Of a stretch of DNA of 64,000 nt, positions 21,160-30,767 are shown piece by piece. Position numbers and translations under genes: made by a program. The first letter of the stretch is position 1, and every line of letters begins with the position of its first letter. Source of the DNA: Sulfurisphaera javensis (GTDB lineage Archaea; Thermoproteota; Thermoprotei_A; Sulfolobales; Sulfolobaceae); the NCBI RefSeq assembly GCF_041154675.1, contig NZ_AP031322.1, forward strand, positions 1,054,001 through 1,118,000, written 5' to 3'. The notes beneath the pieces were generated by a model. The model had not been told where the DNA came from. It worked only from the letters and a program-made list of their open reading frames with translations, and searched no databases.

Positions 21160-22181
21160 AATTCTTCTATCGCGTTGATATAAGTGTTCAAAGCTATAAA
21201 TATTTCATCAATAGAAATCTTTTCATTATCAGTATGCTCTAATGAAGAATTCCCAGGACCATAAGTTGCTATTTCTTGAGTAATATTCTTTAATATATTC
21301 ATATCACTAGTTCCAGCTTTTCTAGCTAATCTAGGTTTATGTCCTTGTTTTATAAGGCCTCTCATCAATGACTTTACTAATTCACTATTAGCACTAACTT
21401 TAACTGGCTCAATATCTTCCACTATAGAAATACTACATTCCCTAAACTTCTCTTTTATTATATTCAAAATCTCATTTTTAGAGTTTTTTACAGAGTATCT
21501 TATATCTAAATGTAAATATGCTTCAGAAGGAGTTACATTAATATAATCACCAGATTTTATTACGGTGGGAACTATAGAGAAATCATCATAATTTATTGGA
21601 GGCCTATAGACTTCTAAAATATTTTTAGCAATGTTTACTATTAAATTATCCTTAGCAGAAGAGGAGTGTTGTGGGACTCCTCTACAAGTAACGTCTAAAT
21701 GAAGAACTCCCCGATATTCAATGATTATATCATAAGTATTGCTAGGTTCCCCTACAATTATATAGTCATATTTCTTTCCAGAGTTAACCAGTTCTCTTGC
21801 ACCTTTACTTTTTCCTTCTTCATCTGAAAGAGCAGCAAATTGAACTTTATAACCTTTTTCGTTTAGTAAATAAGTTGCTAAAAGCATAGCTACTAAAGGT
21901 CCTTTAGCGTCTACTGCACCTCTTCCATATATTATATCTCCCTCAACCTTAGGTTCTAAGAATCCTGGAACCGTATCAATGTGAGAAGCTAATAATATAT
22001 TTCCTTCTCCCAGAAGATAAGAATTAGTTTTTGTTATTTCTAATTTTAAATTAAATTCTTTTGAAATTTTATCAAAAAAGTCTTTAGCTCTTTCTTCTTC
22101 TCCAGAAGGAGTATAAATTGAAACTATTTCAATGAGTAACTCTTTTATTTTCTGTCTCAATAATTCCTTTTCTAGCTGCAT
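21141..22181 (-). CDS. lysK: [LysW]-lysine/[LysW]-ornithine hydrolase LysK
   Basis: A 346-residue M20-family zinc peptidase that releases lysine (or ornithine) from the LysW carrier, the last step of the pathway. The metal sites appear as [11 protein letters not shown] (His, Asp) near residue 75, [23 protein letters not shown] and VGEPSN, with the distal [13 protein letters not shown] near 315. The start at 22181 gives an unusually long 53-base overlap with lysJ. I keep it because the N-terminus [14 protein letters not shown] looks native to the family. Confidence 0.92.
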   Translation of the reverse strand: MQLEKELLRQKIKELLIEIVSIYTPSGEEERAKDFFDKISKEFNLKLEITKTNSYLLGEGNILLASHIDTVPGFLEPKVEGDIIYGRGAVDAKGPLVAMLLATYLLNEKGYKVQFAALSDEEGKSKGARELVNSGKKYDYIIVGEPSNTYDIIIEYRGVLHLDVTCRGVPQHSSSAKDNLIVNIAKNILEVYRPPINYDDFSIVPTVIKSGDYINVTPSEAYLHLDIRYSVKNSKNEILNIIKEKFRECSISIVEDIEPVKVSANSELVKSLMRGLIKQGHKPRLARKAGTSDMNILKNITQEIATYGPGNSSLEHTDNEKISIDEIFIALNTYINAIEELCLKKK

Positions 22182-23292
22182 CTGAAGCTTCCTCCATATC
22201 TTTTTGAGTAATCATATAAGGTGCTAGAAATCTTATTACTGTTGTCCCAGCTTTTAGTGCTAAGACACTTTCATCTTGCATTACTTTTAATGCAATAGCT
22301 GGTGGGAATCTTATATCTATTCCTATCATTAATCCTTTTCCTCTTATTTCTCTCAAAGACTTCAAATCACTTAATTTCTCTTGAAGAATTTTCCTAAATA
22401 ATTCGCCTTTTATATGCGCTTGTTCTGGCACATTATCTTCTTTAAGTACTTTAGATGCTGCTGTTACTGCAGCCATAGCTAATGGATTTCCACCATATGT
22501 ACTTCCGTGATCTCCTTCTTCAAGCTTTTCAGCAATCCAATCTGGTAAAAATAATGCACTAACAGGGAATCCTCCTCCAATAGCTTTTCCTGCAGTTAAT
22601 AAATCTGGGACAATTCCATAATGCTGGTATGCCCAAACTTTTCCAGTCCTACCAAATCCAGTCTGTACTTCATCTGCTATTAATAAAGCTCCGACTTTTT
22701 GCGTTTGCTCTCTTAAAGCTTTCATAAATTCTTCATTTGCTGGAATCACTCCAGATTCTCCTTGAATAGGTTCTACTATTACTGCTGCTGTTTGATCGTC
22801 TATGTTCTTTAATTCATCAATGTTATTGTATGTTAAAAATTCTACTGGCGACATTAGTGGTTCGAATGGCTCTCTATATCTTTTATTCCACGTGACTGAG
22901 AGAGATCCAGCAGTTCTTCCATGAAATGAGTTTTTAAAAGCTATAATCTTTTTTCTACCAGTTACTTTTCTTGCCGTTTTTAATGCCGCTTCAACAGCTT
23001 CAGTGCCACTATTGAAAAGAATTAAGTTATCCATTTTGTCAGGTTTTAGGGGGTCTAACTCTTTTAGCATTTCTTCTTTTATTGGCGTAGAAAAAGACGT
23101 TGATAACGTCATTATATTTTCCATTTGTCTAGTAAGATATTCTACTACTCTTTTGTTTCTATGCCCTAAAAAGGCTACACCAATACCAGTGTGTAAGTCT
23201 AAGTATTTTCTGCCATTAATATCCCAAACATATTGACCTTCTCCTTTTACAATAGTTAGACCTCTATCTCCATAAAGTTGAATGAATTTCAT
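22129..23292 (-). CDS. lysJ: [LysW]-aminoadipate/glutamate semialdehyde transaminase LysJ
   Basis: A 387-residue class III PLP aminotransferase that converts LysW-bound semialdehyde to the amine. [16 protein letters not shown] near residue 95, [12 protein letters not shown] near 206 and the Schiff-base Lys in [19 protein letters not shown] near 236 are all present. It overlaps lysX by four bases (ATGA) and lysK by 53 bases, consistent with the lysWXJK transcript. The same enzyme probably also serves arginine synthesis on LysW, as known in Sulfolobus. Confidence 0.94.
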   Translation of the reverse strand: MKFIQLYGDRGLTIVKGEGQYVWDINGRKYLDLHTGIGVAFLGHRNKRVVEYLTRQMENIMTLSTSFSTPIKEEMLKELDPLKPDKMDNLILFNSGTEAVEAALKTARKVTGRKKIIAFKNSFHGRTAGSLSVTWNKRYREPFEPLMSPVEFLTYNNIDELKNIDDQTAAVIVEPIQGESGVIPANEEFMKALREQTQKVGALLIADEVQTGFGRTGKVWAYQHYGIVPDLLTAGKAIGGGFPVSALFLPDWIAEKLEEGDHGSTYGGNPLAMAAVTAASKVLKEDNVPEQAHIKGELFRKILQEKLSDLKSLREIRGKGLMIGIDIRFPPAIALKVMQDESVLALKAGTTVIRFLAPYMITQKDMEEASDAARKGIIETENKRVTH

Positions 23293-24143
23293 TTTTTAAT
23301 CCACTCTTCAAGTTTTTTAAGTAAATATTCTGAGACGTTAAAATTATTTACCCTCACTGTGTTCTTATATTCTGGAACTCCATTTACTTCATTTATAATA
23401 TAACCTCTTTCTGGATCTTCAAAAATATCTATACCCAGGAAAAATCCTCCTACAATATCTTTAACTTTTAAAGCTAAATCCCTCAATTCATCATCTATTT
23501 TTAAAGGCTCAGCTCTAGCCCCTAATGCTGTGTTTGTTTTCCAATTCTTTGAATTTACTCTATAAATTCCTACTGGTGCTTCGTCACCTATTGTAAAAAT
23601 TCTTATATCCCTATCTGGTTTTTTAACAAATTCTTGAACCAAGTATATATATCTATATTGCAATGTAGTATATTCTTGATACTCAAGGAAATTTCTTAAT
23701 GTGTCTTCATCAATAGCCTTAGCAACCATTCTACCCCAGCTACCTTCAATAGGTTTAATTACTACTGGATATCCAAGCTTATTAGAAAGTTCTATGGCTT
23801 TTTCCTTCGAAAAAGCAATAATTGTTTTAGGTACTCTAATTCCATGCTTTGAAAGCAAAGATAAAGTGTATAACTTATTTTCACATTTTATTAAAGTAAA
23901 TGAATCGTTCACAACTTTATAATTTAAGTTTTCAAATATTGATGAAGTTATTACAGCTCTAGAATGAGATGTATTCCTTTGAATTATAACGTCAAAATCT
24001 CCTAAAGATTCATTAGTGTTATTATAAAAATAATAAAAATCTTTTGTATATATAGGAATTACTTTATGACCCAGGCTTCTGGCCTCATATATTAGATTTT
24101 TCTCTTCCCATCTAAGAAGATCATATATTACTCCTAAGATCAC
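23289..24143 (-). CDS. lysX: Alpha-aminoadipate-LysW ligase LysX
   Basis: A 284-residue ATP-grasp ligase of the RimK/LysX group. It joins the amino group of alpha-aminoadipate to the C-terminal Glu of LysW, protecting it for the later steps. [20 protein letters not shown] near residue 125 is the ATP-binding loop. [17 protein letters not shown] and [20 protein letters not shown] with the metal-binding Glu/Asn near 257 complete the fold. It starts at GTG 24143, overlapping the lysW stop (GTGA). An ArgX paralog specific for glutamate is not in this window. Confidence 0.93.
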   Translation of the reverse strand: MILGVIYDLLRWEEKNLIYEARSLGHKVIPIYTKDFYYFYNNTNESLGDFDVIIQRNTSHSRAVITSSIFENLNYKVVNDSFTLIKCENKLYTLSLLSKHGIRVPKTIIAFSKEKAIELSNKLGYPVVIKPIEGSWGRMVAKAIDEDTLRNFLEYQEYTTLQYRYIYLVQEFVKKPDRDIRIFTIGDEAPVGIYRVNSKNWKTNTALGARAEPLKIDDELRDLALKVKDIVGGFFLGIDIFEDPERGYIINEVNGVPEYKNTVRVNNFNVSEYLLKKLEEWIKK

Positions 24144-24310
24144 TCTCCCCAGTCCTCTCCCACTTGCTCAGCTAGTCTTAAGGCTAATCTACCATGGTCA
24201 TTATATACTTCTAATTGTGCTCCACATTCATGTTCAATTATTTCTCCTGGTAATGCATCATCTGGTACATTTACATCTCCATTACATACTGGGCATTTTA
24301 AGACTACCAT
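24140..24310 (-). CDS. lysW: Amino-group carrier protein LysW
   Basis: A 56-residue carrier protein. The zinc-knuckle Cys pair is in [11 protein letters not shown]; a second HEC site is in [13 protein letters not shown]. The C-terminus is QVGEDWGE, the EDWGE tail whose terminal Glu carries the growing lysine or ornithine side chain. The acidic body gives an electrostatic handle for the LysX/Z/Y/J/K enzymes. It starts a transcript of its own downstream of lysM; the GTGA overlap couples it to lysX. Confidence 0.95.
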   Translation of the reverse strand: MVVLKCPVCNGDVNVPDDALPGEIIEHECGAQLEVYNDHGRLALRLAEQVGEDWGE

Positions 24311-24351
24311 TTTTGGATCAAATATAGCATAAGAAGTAAGTAGTTGATAAG

Positions 24352-24385
24352 CTTTTATGAAAATAAATGGTTCGATTTTAGAACC
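24352..24385 (-). promoter_or_regulatory. lysW promoter with palindromic site, probable LysM operator
   Basis: On the minus strand a TATA-like TTCATAAAAG (complement of 24352-24361) lies about 45 bases before the lysW ATG. Immediately upstream is a perfect inverted repeat, GGTTC-N7-GAACC (24369-24385), spanning the lysM stop codon. In Sulfolobus solfataricus LysM is known to bind just upstream of the lysW promoter elements, so this repeat is the best operator candidate. It could instead be part of a lysM terminator. Confidence 0.55.
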
Positions 24386-24800
24386 AAACTCTAAGAACTA
24401 TTGTACTATTAGTACTGATTACTCCTTGAAGACTTCTTATATCATCTATTGTTTTATTAATAGAGGAAATATTTGTTCCTCTAACAACTGTAAGAATATC
24501 ATAATCTCCAGTTGTCTCGTAAACAAATTCAACTCCTTGTATTTTTATGATTTTCTTCGAGATTTCTGGTGTAGGAATTTGAGGGTTAGTTTTTACCATA
24601 ACAATAGCTCTTATTTCATTTTCTAGTTCATAATCTATTGTAAACCTTTTTATGACCCCTATCTTTATTAACTTCTCAATTCTTTTCCTAACTGCAGCTT
24701 CACTTACTTTAAGTTCCTTAGCTATTGTAGTATAAGGAGTTCTAGCATTTTTCCTTAATATTTCTAAAATTTTTAAGTCACTTTCGTCTACATCAGCCAT
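24378..24800 (-). CDS. lysM: Lrp/AsnC-family regulator LysM
   Basis: A 140-residue Lrp-type regulator. The N-terminal HTH is DLKILEILRKNARTPYTTIA with KELKVSEAAVRKRIEKLIK. The C-terminal RAM effector domain has EIRAIVMVKTNPQ and FVYETTGDYDILTVVRGTN. The S. solfataricus ortholog activates lysWXJK when lysine is scarce. Here it lies between lysZ (8-base overlap) and the lysW promoter, as expected for that role. Confidence 0.92.
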   Translation of the reverse strand: MADVDESDLKILEILRKNARTPYTTIAKELKVSEAAVRKRIEKLIKIGVIKRFTIDYELENEIRAIVMVKTNPQIPTPEISKKIIKIQGVEFVYETTGDYDILTVVRGTNISSINKTIDDIRSLQGVISTNSTIVLRVWF

Positions 24801-25584
24801 TGCTAATCACCGTCCCCCTATCTTGTAATGCATTAGATATGGGGTCTTGTACAAGACCCGAGGAAATTATTACTTTTTTCACTCCATTTTCAATAGCATC
24901 TGCCCCCATTAATAGTTTTCTATTCATACCAGGCCCTATCTTTTTAGATAGTTCTTTTGCCTCATTAGGTGTTAATCTTTCGACAACTTTTCCATCTATT
25001 AATACTCCTTCTACATCAGTTAGAAGTACTAATAGATCTGATTTTGTAGCCGTAGCTATCGCAAAAGCCATTTGATCCCCATCAACGTTAAGTAGAGTTT
25101 TTTCAGCTGGATCATAAGCCAATGGAGAAAAAACTAGAAGATCAAAACTCTTTAACAAATCTGATATTAAAGAAGTATTTACTTGTTTTATTTTTCCAGT
25201 AAATCCACCATCAATTATTCTTTTTCTTCCTCTTTCATCGATTATTATTATTTTCTTTTTTCTTTCTGCAATAACTAAATTACCATCAGCTCCAGTTAAA
25301 GAAATTGCTTTTTTCTTATCAGCTAATTTTGATATTATTTGCCTTGATATTAAACTCATAACCATTATAAAGACATCAAGCTCTTCTTTAGTTGTATATC
25401 TACTTCTTATCCCTTCTGGCGATGTTACAAATACTGGTTCTATTCCTAACCTCTTTGAAGTTTCAGTTACTTGATCTCCTCCTCCATGAACGAAAATAAC
25501 TTGCTCTTTAGTATTTGATAGACTTTCAATTATCTTATCTAAATTATTTTTAATTACTCTTCCACCAGCCTTTACTACAATCAT
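24793..25584 (-). CDS. lysZ: [LysW]-aminoadipate/[LysW]-glutamate kinase LysZ
   Basis: A 263-residue amino-acid kinase of the ArgB-like branch that phosphorylates the side chain of LysW-bound aminoadipate or glutamate. The start MIVVKAGGRVIKNNLDKI, VIFVHGGGDQVTETSKRLG near residue 30, and the ATP-site LLVLLTDVEGVLIDGK with GPGMNRKLLMGADAIENGV near 210 are the family motifs. It is one base downstream of lysY and overlaps lysM. Confidence 0.93.
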   Translation of the reverse strand: MIVVKAGGRVIKNNLDKIIESLSNTKEQVIFVHGGGDQVTETSKRLGIEPVFVTSPEGIRSRYTTKEELDVFIMVMSLISRQIISKLADKKKAISLTGADGNLVIAERKKKIIIIDERGRKRIIDGGFTGKIKQVNTSLISDLLKSFDLLVFSPLAYDPAEKTLLNVDGDQMAFAIATATKSDLLVLLTDVEGVLIDGKVVERLTPNEAKELSKKIGPGMNRKLLMGADAIENGVKKVIISSGLVQDPISNALQDRGTVISNG

Positions 25585-25585
25585 T

Positions 25586-26635
25586 TTACGCAGGCCTCAA
25601 AGGAGGTAATCTCAATCCTTCATCTTCATCAAAACCTCTTGAGATATTAAAAGCTTGAACTGCTTGCCCTGCTGCTCCTTTCATTAAATTATCTATAGCT
25701 GAAAACATTGTAACTCTTTGAAGTCTTTTTTCTATTGCAAACCCTACATCTGCAAAGTTACTGCCTATCACAAACTTTGGATCCGGATATGGATGTACAT
25801 TACTTCTTATTATACGTATGAATTTTCTTCCTTTATAAAATTCTATAGTCTTCTTCCATAAATCCATTTCAGAAACTTCTGTATTTAACCAACCATGAAC
25901 TGATGCTAATGCGCCTCTTACACTGCTTACAGCATGTGGAACTAAACTAACTTTTACGCTTCTTTTTGCTATTAGGCTGAGTTCTTGCTCTGCTTCTGCA
26001 GCATGTCTATGTCCATCTGCCTCATAAGGCCTAATTGCATTCTGTCTTTCTGGATGGTGGCTTCCTTCATGAGGTTTTGCTCCTCCTTCACTACTTCCTA
26101 CTTTTACGTCACTAACTATCTTATATGTCTCTAATAAACCAGAGGCAACTAATGGAGCAGCAGCTAAGATTGTTGCTGTTGCATTACATCCAGGAGAAGC
26201 AATTAGCTTAGCGTTTTTAAGTTCTTCATAATGTAACTCTGGTAATCCATAAACTGCCTTATTTAACAGATCTGGATATGGATGCTCATAGCCATACCAA
26301 ATCTTGTATAGATTAGGATCTTTCAATCTGAAATCAGCACTTAGATCTATTATTTGTATGCCCATTTCTAGAATTTTTGGAACGTATTCTAGCGAAACTT
26401 TATGTGGTAACCCTAAAAAAACTACATCAGCCTTGTCACCTAATCTATCAAAAGAAAACTGTGAAAAGTTCATATTGTAGAATCCTCTTAAATTTGGATG
26501 TACTAATGTTATAGGCTTCCCTGCATATTCCCTTGATGTTACATAAGTTACTTCAACTTTTGGATGCACAGCAAGTAATCTAAGTAATTCTCCTCCAGTA
26601 TAACCCGAACCTCCTATTACAGCAACTCTTATCAT
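25586..26635 (-). CDS. lysY: [LysW]-aminoadipyl/glutamyl-phosphate reductase LysY
   Basis: A 349-residue ArgC-like NADPH-dependent reductase. It has AVIGGSGYTGGELLRLLAVH (residues 5-24), HKVSLEYVP, and the catalytic Cys in LIASPGCNATATILAAAPL near 148. The late HGWLNTEVSE and FADVGFAIEKRLQRVTMFSA segments complete the family. ATG 26635 is preferred over an upstream in-frame start at 26677 because MIRVAVIGGSG is the normal N-terminus. It is the first gene of the lysY-lysZ-lysM transcript. Confidence 0.93.
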   Translation of the reverse strand: MIRVAVIGGSGYTGGELLRLLAVHPKVEVTYVTSREYAGKPITLVHPNLRGFYNMNFSQFSFDRLGDKADVVFLGLPHKVSLEYVPKILEMGIQIIDLSADFRLKDPNLYKIWYGYEHPYPDLLNKAVYGLPELHYEELKNAKLIASPGCNATATILAAAPLVASGLLETYKIVSDVKVGSSEGGAKPHEGSHHPERQNAIRPYEADGHRHAAEAEQELSLIAKRSVKVSLVPHAVSSVRGALASVHGWLNTEVSEMDLWKKTIEFYKGRKFIRIIRSNVHPYPDPKFVIGSNFADVGFAIEKRLQRVTMFSAIDNLMKGAAGQAVQAFNISRGFDEDEGLRLPPLRPA

Positions 26636-26692
26636 CTTTTGACCATTAAGCAATAGGATTATAAGTAATTTAAGCATATATAGTATTATATC

Positions 26693-27121
26693 ATGAGCAT
26701 AACAACAGACGAATTAAGGAAATTTTTAGAGGAAAAAATTGCTGATTTAAAGAAAGAGCTTGAATTTTATGAGTATCTGTTAAGTTTAATAGAGGCTGAA
26801 GGATACAAGGGAATTGTCAAAGGAAATAAAGGAAGTATGGACATTCTAAAAAATAATAGAGGAGAAATTCTTGCGGAGATATATTATATGCCTCCAGTAA
26901 TGAAAATTAACATTAAAGGGAAGATAACTATAAATAAGATTTATGCTAATGTGCTGACAAAGATACTAGAAAGTGAAAAAAACAGAAATAAAATAGATTA
27001 TGACATAATGTTGGATAAGGATGAGCTTAGAGAAATAATTATAAAAAATGTAAAGGATGAAATAATTTACAACAAGATAAAAGCAGCTTTACAATCTATA
27101 TTAGAACGTATCTCGTATTAG
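26693..27121 (+). CDS. Unrecognised 142-residue helical protein
   Basis: A 142-residue protein. The N-terminal helix TDELRKFLEEKIADLKKELE (residues 5-24) looks like a short coiled coil. A central beta-like part, GRGEILAEIYY/MKINIKGKITIN, is followed by a helical C-terminus. I do not recognise a family. It is divergent from lysY (57 bases between the starts) and convergent with cedB, overlapping its 3' end by 21 bases. Confidence 0.65.
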   Translation: MSITTDELRKFLEEKIADLKKELEFYEYLLSLIEAEGYKGIVKGNKGSMDILKNNRGEILAEIYYMPPVMKINIKGKITINKIYANVLTKILESEKNRNKIDYDIMLDKDELREIIIKNVKDEIIYNKIKAALQSILERISY

Positions 27122-28918
27122 CGTATCAAGGCTAATTACTACTGGTCTTGGATCAGTTATAAATCTGATTAAAGCTTCTCCTTTACCTAAAAATGTTAAC
27201 TCATTAGTAATCTCTTTATCAGAAACATTAACAAATCTTAGAACTTCTTGCCAGAATTTCTTATCACCATTATTCATAAATGCAATAAGTCCTATATTTT
27301 GTAAATATACATCACTATAGTCTCCTAAGTCTATGATATTCTGTGTCGCCATTAACAACATTATTCCAAATCCTCTTCCTCTTTTAATAAGATCTATTAT
27401 AATTGAATACTCGGAAGAATCCTTTATAATGGTCCATGCTTCATCTATGACAATAGCTAACTTAAGTTGATCATCAGCTACATTATATTTATTATATATT
27501 TTAGTAAGAACAGAAAGAATAATTAACCTTCGAATTTCTTCAGATTTTATTAAAGATAAGTCTATGACATATATGCTTTCACTTTTTATTAAGTCTATCA
27601 ATGATACATCATTATTTCCTTCAAACTCTTTAACTTGGGAAATTATTCTATAAAGATAAGTTTTTAGCTGGTAGGAAATATCTAATTTTTCAATTTCTTC
27701 CAATATCATATCCCAAGTTGGATTTGCATATTTATAGAAGATTTCTTTAATTATTTTATATAATATTGAAGAAGTATACTTATCTAATCGAAAACTTAAA
27801 GATAAAATCTCCTCTAATTGTGATATATAAGACTCTAGGTTTACATCATCTATTTTTAACAATCCTAAACCATAAATTATTGGATTTAATACTTTAAATT
27901 TTATACCATATTTTCTTAATCTAAGCTTAATATCACTCTTTGTATCAAAAAATATTACTGGAATATTTGAGAATGAATTAATCTTATAACCTAAACTTAT
28001 CAAAAATTCAGTTTTTCCAGACCCTGTAGGACCTATTAAAAGAACATGAGGATTTAGCATATTTTTGTAATTCCAGAATACTACTCTATTATTACCTAAC
28101 TCTTTTCCAATATAAATTCCATCATCAAAGAACTCAAATCTAGGAGACTTAGGTAACGAAAATACTGTTAAGAAGGGAATTTGAGTCGGAAAACCCTCAT
28201 GTTTAATCTTGATTTTGTCTTGAAATAACTTTACAATCTCATCCTTTGTTGCTAATCTTGCCTTTACTCCAATACTCTCTAATCCTTTTTTCAGCAATTG
28301 TGCTGAAGCTAAAGCTTTATCCTCAGATGAAGATTTTACGATGAAATATATTAAATATCTAAAAGGAGACTCACCTTCATTTATTTTAGTAATCATTGAT
28401 TGTATTATTTGCAATTCATTTTTTGCTTTCTCATTTGACGGATCTGCTTCAATAATAATTCTAAGATTTTGTGCCCTTAAAAATAAGTTTTCTAAGAATT
28501 TGTTTCGATCTATTGATTGTTTTCTTAGAATTATCTCAATATCTTCTAATACATCCAAGACTTTATGAAATGAAATTATTTTATTTCGTAGACTTTCATC
28601 ACTTAAGTCTCTATAATCGAAAGGTATATCGTCAACTACCAGAACGCTTTTTACGTAGTTATCATACTTTATCAAGCCGTCTTTTATAATGACTTCAGAT
28701 TGATCTTTATCGCTTTTATTTTTTAAATGAAGTAAGCCATTGAAGAATTTTTTTATAGACAAAAATTCCTTTTCTTTTCTATAAACGTAAAGAAATAAAA
28801 CAAATAGAAACGAATCTAAAATAAAAAATATAATATTTCTGCTTATAATTGACAAAATAGTAAGGATTATTACAAGGATTATAAATGACTTAGAGCTTTC
28901 ACCAAAACTTTCATTCAT
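27101..28918 (-). CDS. cedB: HerA/VirB4-like ATPase, CedB of the crenarchaeal DNA-import system
   Basis: A 605-residue protein. Two hydrophobic segments lie in residues 10-46, so it is membrane-anchored. The Walker A LLIGPTGSGKTEF is at about residue 293, with a Walker B region LAIVIDEAWTIIKD near 490 and an arginine-rich IKRGRGFGIMLLMATQN after it, as in HerA/TraC/VirB4 motors. In Sulfolobus acidocaldarius CedB powers import of DNA between UV-stressed cells held together by pili, with CedA as channel. I recall that the S. acidocaldarius cedB also lies near the lysine genes, which supports the call. CedA genes are not in this window. Confidence 0.82.
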   Translation of the reverse strand: MNESFGESSKSFIILVIILTILSIISRNIIFFILDSFLFVLFLYVYRKEKEFLSIKKFFNGLLHLKNKSDKDQSEVIIKDGLIKYDNYVKSVLVVDDIPFDYRDLSDESLRNKIISFHKVLDVLEDIEIILRKQSIDRNKFLENLFLRAQNLRIIIEADPSNEKAKNELQIIQSMITKINEGESPFRYLIYFIVKSSSEDKALASAQLLKKGLESIGVKARLATKDEIVKLFQDKIKIKHEGFPTQIPFLTVFSLPKSPRFEFFDDGIYIGKELGNNRVVFWNYKNMLNPHVLLIGPTGSGKTEFLISLGYKINSFSNIPVIFFDTKSDIKLRLRKYGIKFKVLNPIIYGLGLLKIDDVNLESYISQLEEILSLSFRLDKYTSSILYKIIKEIFYKYANPTWDMILEEIEKLDISYQLKTYLYRIISQVKEFEGNNDVSLIDLIKSESIYVIDLSLIKSEEIRRLIILSVLTKIYNKYNVADDQLKLAIVIDEAWTIIKDSSEYSIIIDLIKRGRGFGIMLLMATQNIIDLGDYSDVYLQNIGLIAFMNNGDKKFWQEVLRFVNVSDKEITNELTFLGKGEALIRFITDPRPVVISLDTLIRDTF

Positions 28919-28956
28919 GTATTAACATTATTATTAAAATATGAGAGAGAAGAGTG

Positions 28957-29589
28957 TTATAATTCGATATTAGCATGTACTTGCCTCAGATCTTCTTCAG
29001 TCTTCTTTAGCCTTAACATAAGTTCCGCAACTATTCCATCTAAGAATATTTGTGTAGTATCCTCAAATAAAGTTCCTAATGGTGCTAAAGGTTCTGTTAT
29101 CCCTAATATTTGCCTAGCAAAATAATCTTCATTTTGAGAATATTTAGTTCTCCCTGGAACTTCAACTACAACATCCGCTATTTTAGCTATTGGGCTATCT
29201 GCATAACTCGTAATAACTATCAGTGTAGCTTTAGCTTCTTTAGCCGCCTCTGCAGCAGTTAAAATTAGCTTGGTTCTACCAGAACCAGAAATAGCTATTG
29301 CTATGTCTTTTTCACCAATAGCCGGAACTATAGTTTCACCTAATACATATGCATTATAACCTAAATGAAGAAGACGCATTGCAAAAGCTCTTCCAACCAA
29401 ACCACTTCTACCAGCACCCATCACTAATACTTTTCCATTTCTATTATTATAATAAAAATTAGTTAAAACATCTACCATTTTATTTACTTGTTCGGGTTTT
29501 ATCATTTGCGCGGATCTTATAATAAATTCTGCAATATCAAACATGGTTTTGATACTAAGTGGGGCTTGAAGAAGTGAAGATGAGGACAA
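28957..29589 (-). CDS. 6-phospho-3-hexuloisomerase (SIS domain)
   Basis: A 210-residue single SIS-domain protein. [20 protein letters not shown] near residue 53, [20 protein letters not shown] near 97 and [20 protein letters not shown] near 164 match archaeal PHI. It interconverts 3-hexulose 6-phosphate and fructose 6-phosphate. Partnered with hexulose-phosphate synthase, it provides ribulose 5-phosphate in archaea that lack the oxidative pentose pathway. The synthase gene is not adjacent. It lies 38 bases upstream of cedB on the same strand. Confidence 0.88.
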   Translation of the reverse strand: MSSSSLLQAPLSIKTMFDIAEFIIRSAQMIKPEQVNKMVDVLTNFYYNNRNGKVLVMGAGRSGLVGRAFAMRLLHLGYNAYVLGETIVPAIGEKDIAIAISGSGRTKLILTAAEAAKEAKATLIVITSYADSPIAKIADVVVEVPGRTKYSQNEDYFARQILGITEPLAPLGTLFEDTTQIFLDGIVAELMLRLKKTEEDLRQVHANIEL

Positions 29590-29688
29590 ATTATTTCTCC
29601 AATTAAATTATATCTTGATTGCTTTAAAACATTATTGCTATAAAGTAGCAATTAAAGTTTAATATTTTACATGATAAATAACACTATT

Positions 29689-29991
29689 ATGTCATCAACC
29701 ACAAGATGGATCCCAAAATGGAACATAATAAACATAGAAATTGAAGGAAAGCAAATAGAGGTTTGCTATGATGAAATCACTAAACTTTATGCTTGTCCAT
29801 ATTGTACTCCAATATGTAAAAAAGGAGGAATACCAGAACAAGGAAGTTATTTCTTTAATGTAGACGATTTGAAAGAACACATAAAAGCACACAAATTAAG
29901 TTTATGGATTAAATCAAAGAAAGTAGAGGAAGAAGAGGAAGAAGAAAAGATAAAAGTGGGAGAAGAAGAGGAAGAAGAAGGGGAAGAGTAA
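29689..29991 (+). CDS. Small zinc-finger-like protein with an acidic tail
   Basis: A 100-residue protein. A possible C2H2 zinc site is formed by ACPYCTPICKKGG and LKEHIKAHKLSLW. The C-terminus is a run of Glu broken by KIKVGE (EEEEEEEKIKVGEEEEEEGE). ATG 29689 is preferred over ATG 29671 because a TATA-like GTTTAATATTT near 29662 would place transcription start at the codon. The TAA stop overlaps the next gene's presumed ATA start. The role is unknown; possibly nucleic acid- or protein-binding. Confidence 0.65.
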   Translation: MSSTTRWIPKWNIINIEIEGKQIEVCYDEITKLYACPYCTPICKKGGIPEQGSYFFNVDDLKEHIKAHKLSLWIKSKKVEEEEEEEKIKVGEEEEEEGEE

Positions 29992-30767
29992 TAATTAAAA
30001 TACTTATCGTTGGGAACTTTACTATCGATATAATTAATGAAAAAGAACAAATAGGTGGCCCACCATTATATTCTGGATTTGCAATAAATAAACTAGGTGG
30101 CGAGGCTCACGTTTATACTATATTAGGGAAGGATTTCAATTTTGAAATCCCACATTTTCTAAAAATATATAAAATAGTAGATGATAAATATACTGTAAAA
30201 TTTAGACATATTTTCATAAATAATGAAAGAAAACTTATTCTAGAAAATAAACCTAAAAATAAAATAAAAATATTACCCTTAGACTTAAGTTATTTCTCTG
30301 GAGTAATTATTAATCCAGTATGTAATGAAATAGAAATAGAAGAGCTAAATGAGGTGCCAATTGCTCTTGATATACAAGGTTTTATAAGAAACTGTGAGGT
30401 AAATAAGGAAATTGAATACGTAAAAGCGAACCTAAGTCCTATTTCAAGTTATTTTGTATTCCATAGTAACATTGAGGAATTTGAAAAAAGCGAATTAACT
30501 ATAAATTATCTTTTAGGCCTAGGGTTTAAGGAGTTATTAATATCATATAACGAAGACGGATTTGAGTTATACACTAGAAATTATAAGGAATTTTTCAAAA
30601 CCTCAAAGATAGGTAATTATAAGACTGGGACAGGAGATACGCTGATTGCTTCTTATTTCTATTACAGACTGATTGGATATAATCCAAGAGATTCAGCACT
30701 AAAAGCAAAAGAGTTTGTAGAATGGTTCAGCAATTATGGATATCTTGAACTGTTTCACACAAAGTGA
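29991..30767 (+). CDS. PfkB-family sugar kinase, apparently starting at ATA
   Basis: The frame encodes 258 residues starting IIKILIVGNFTIDI with EQIGGPPLYSGFAINKLGG, the PfkB/ribokinase N-terminus. The C-terminal anion-hole signature is YKTGTGDTLIASYFYYRLIG near residue 215. No ATG, GTG or TTG occurs in this frame before GTG 30354, which would remove half the fold. An ATA at 29991 shares its A with the upstream TAA stop and gives MIKILIVGNF, a normal family start; ATT at 29994 is the alternative. Substrate unknown. The 3' end overlaps the convergent FAD gene by 41 bases. Confidence 0.75.
   Translation: MIKILIVGNFTIDIINEKEQIGGPPLYSGFAINKLGGEAHVYTILGKDFNFEIPHFLKIYKIVDDKYTVKFRHIFINNERKLILENKPKNKIKILPLDLSYFSGVIINPVCNEIEIEELNEVPIALDIQGFIRNCEVNKEIEYVKANLSPISSYFVFHSNIEEFEKSELTINYLLGLGFKELLISYNEDGFELYTRNYKEFFKTSKIGNYKTGTGDTLIASYFYYRLIGYNPRDSALKAKEFVEWFSNYGYLELFHTK

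Noticed and set aside
24357-24626. Plus-strand open frame of 89 codons over lysM
   Set aside because: Antisense to a conserved regulator, Cys/Asn/Ser-rich translation without a family pattern.
29689-30767. Programmed frameshift fusion of the acidic-tail protein and the PfkB kinase
   Set aside because: Possible on the GAAGAAG repeats, but ATA 29991 gives a normal kinase N-terminus and the fen1 case shows the same arrangement, so coupled initiation is the simpler reading.
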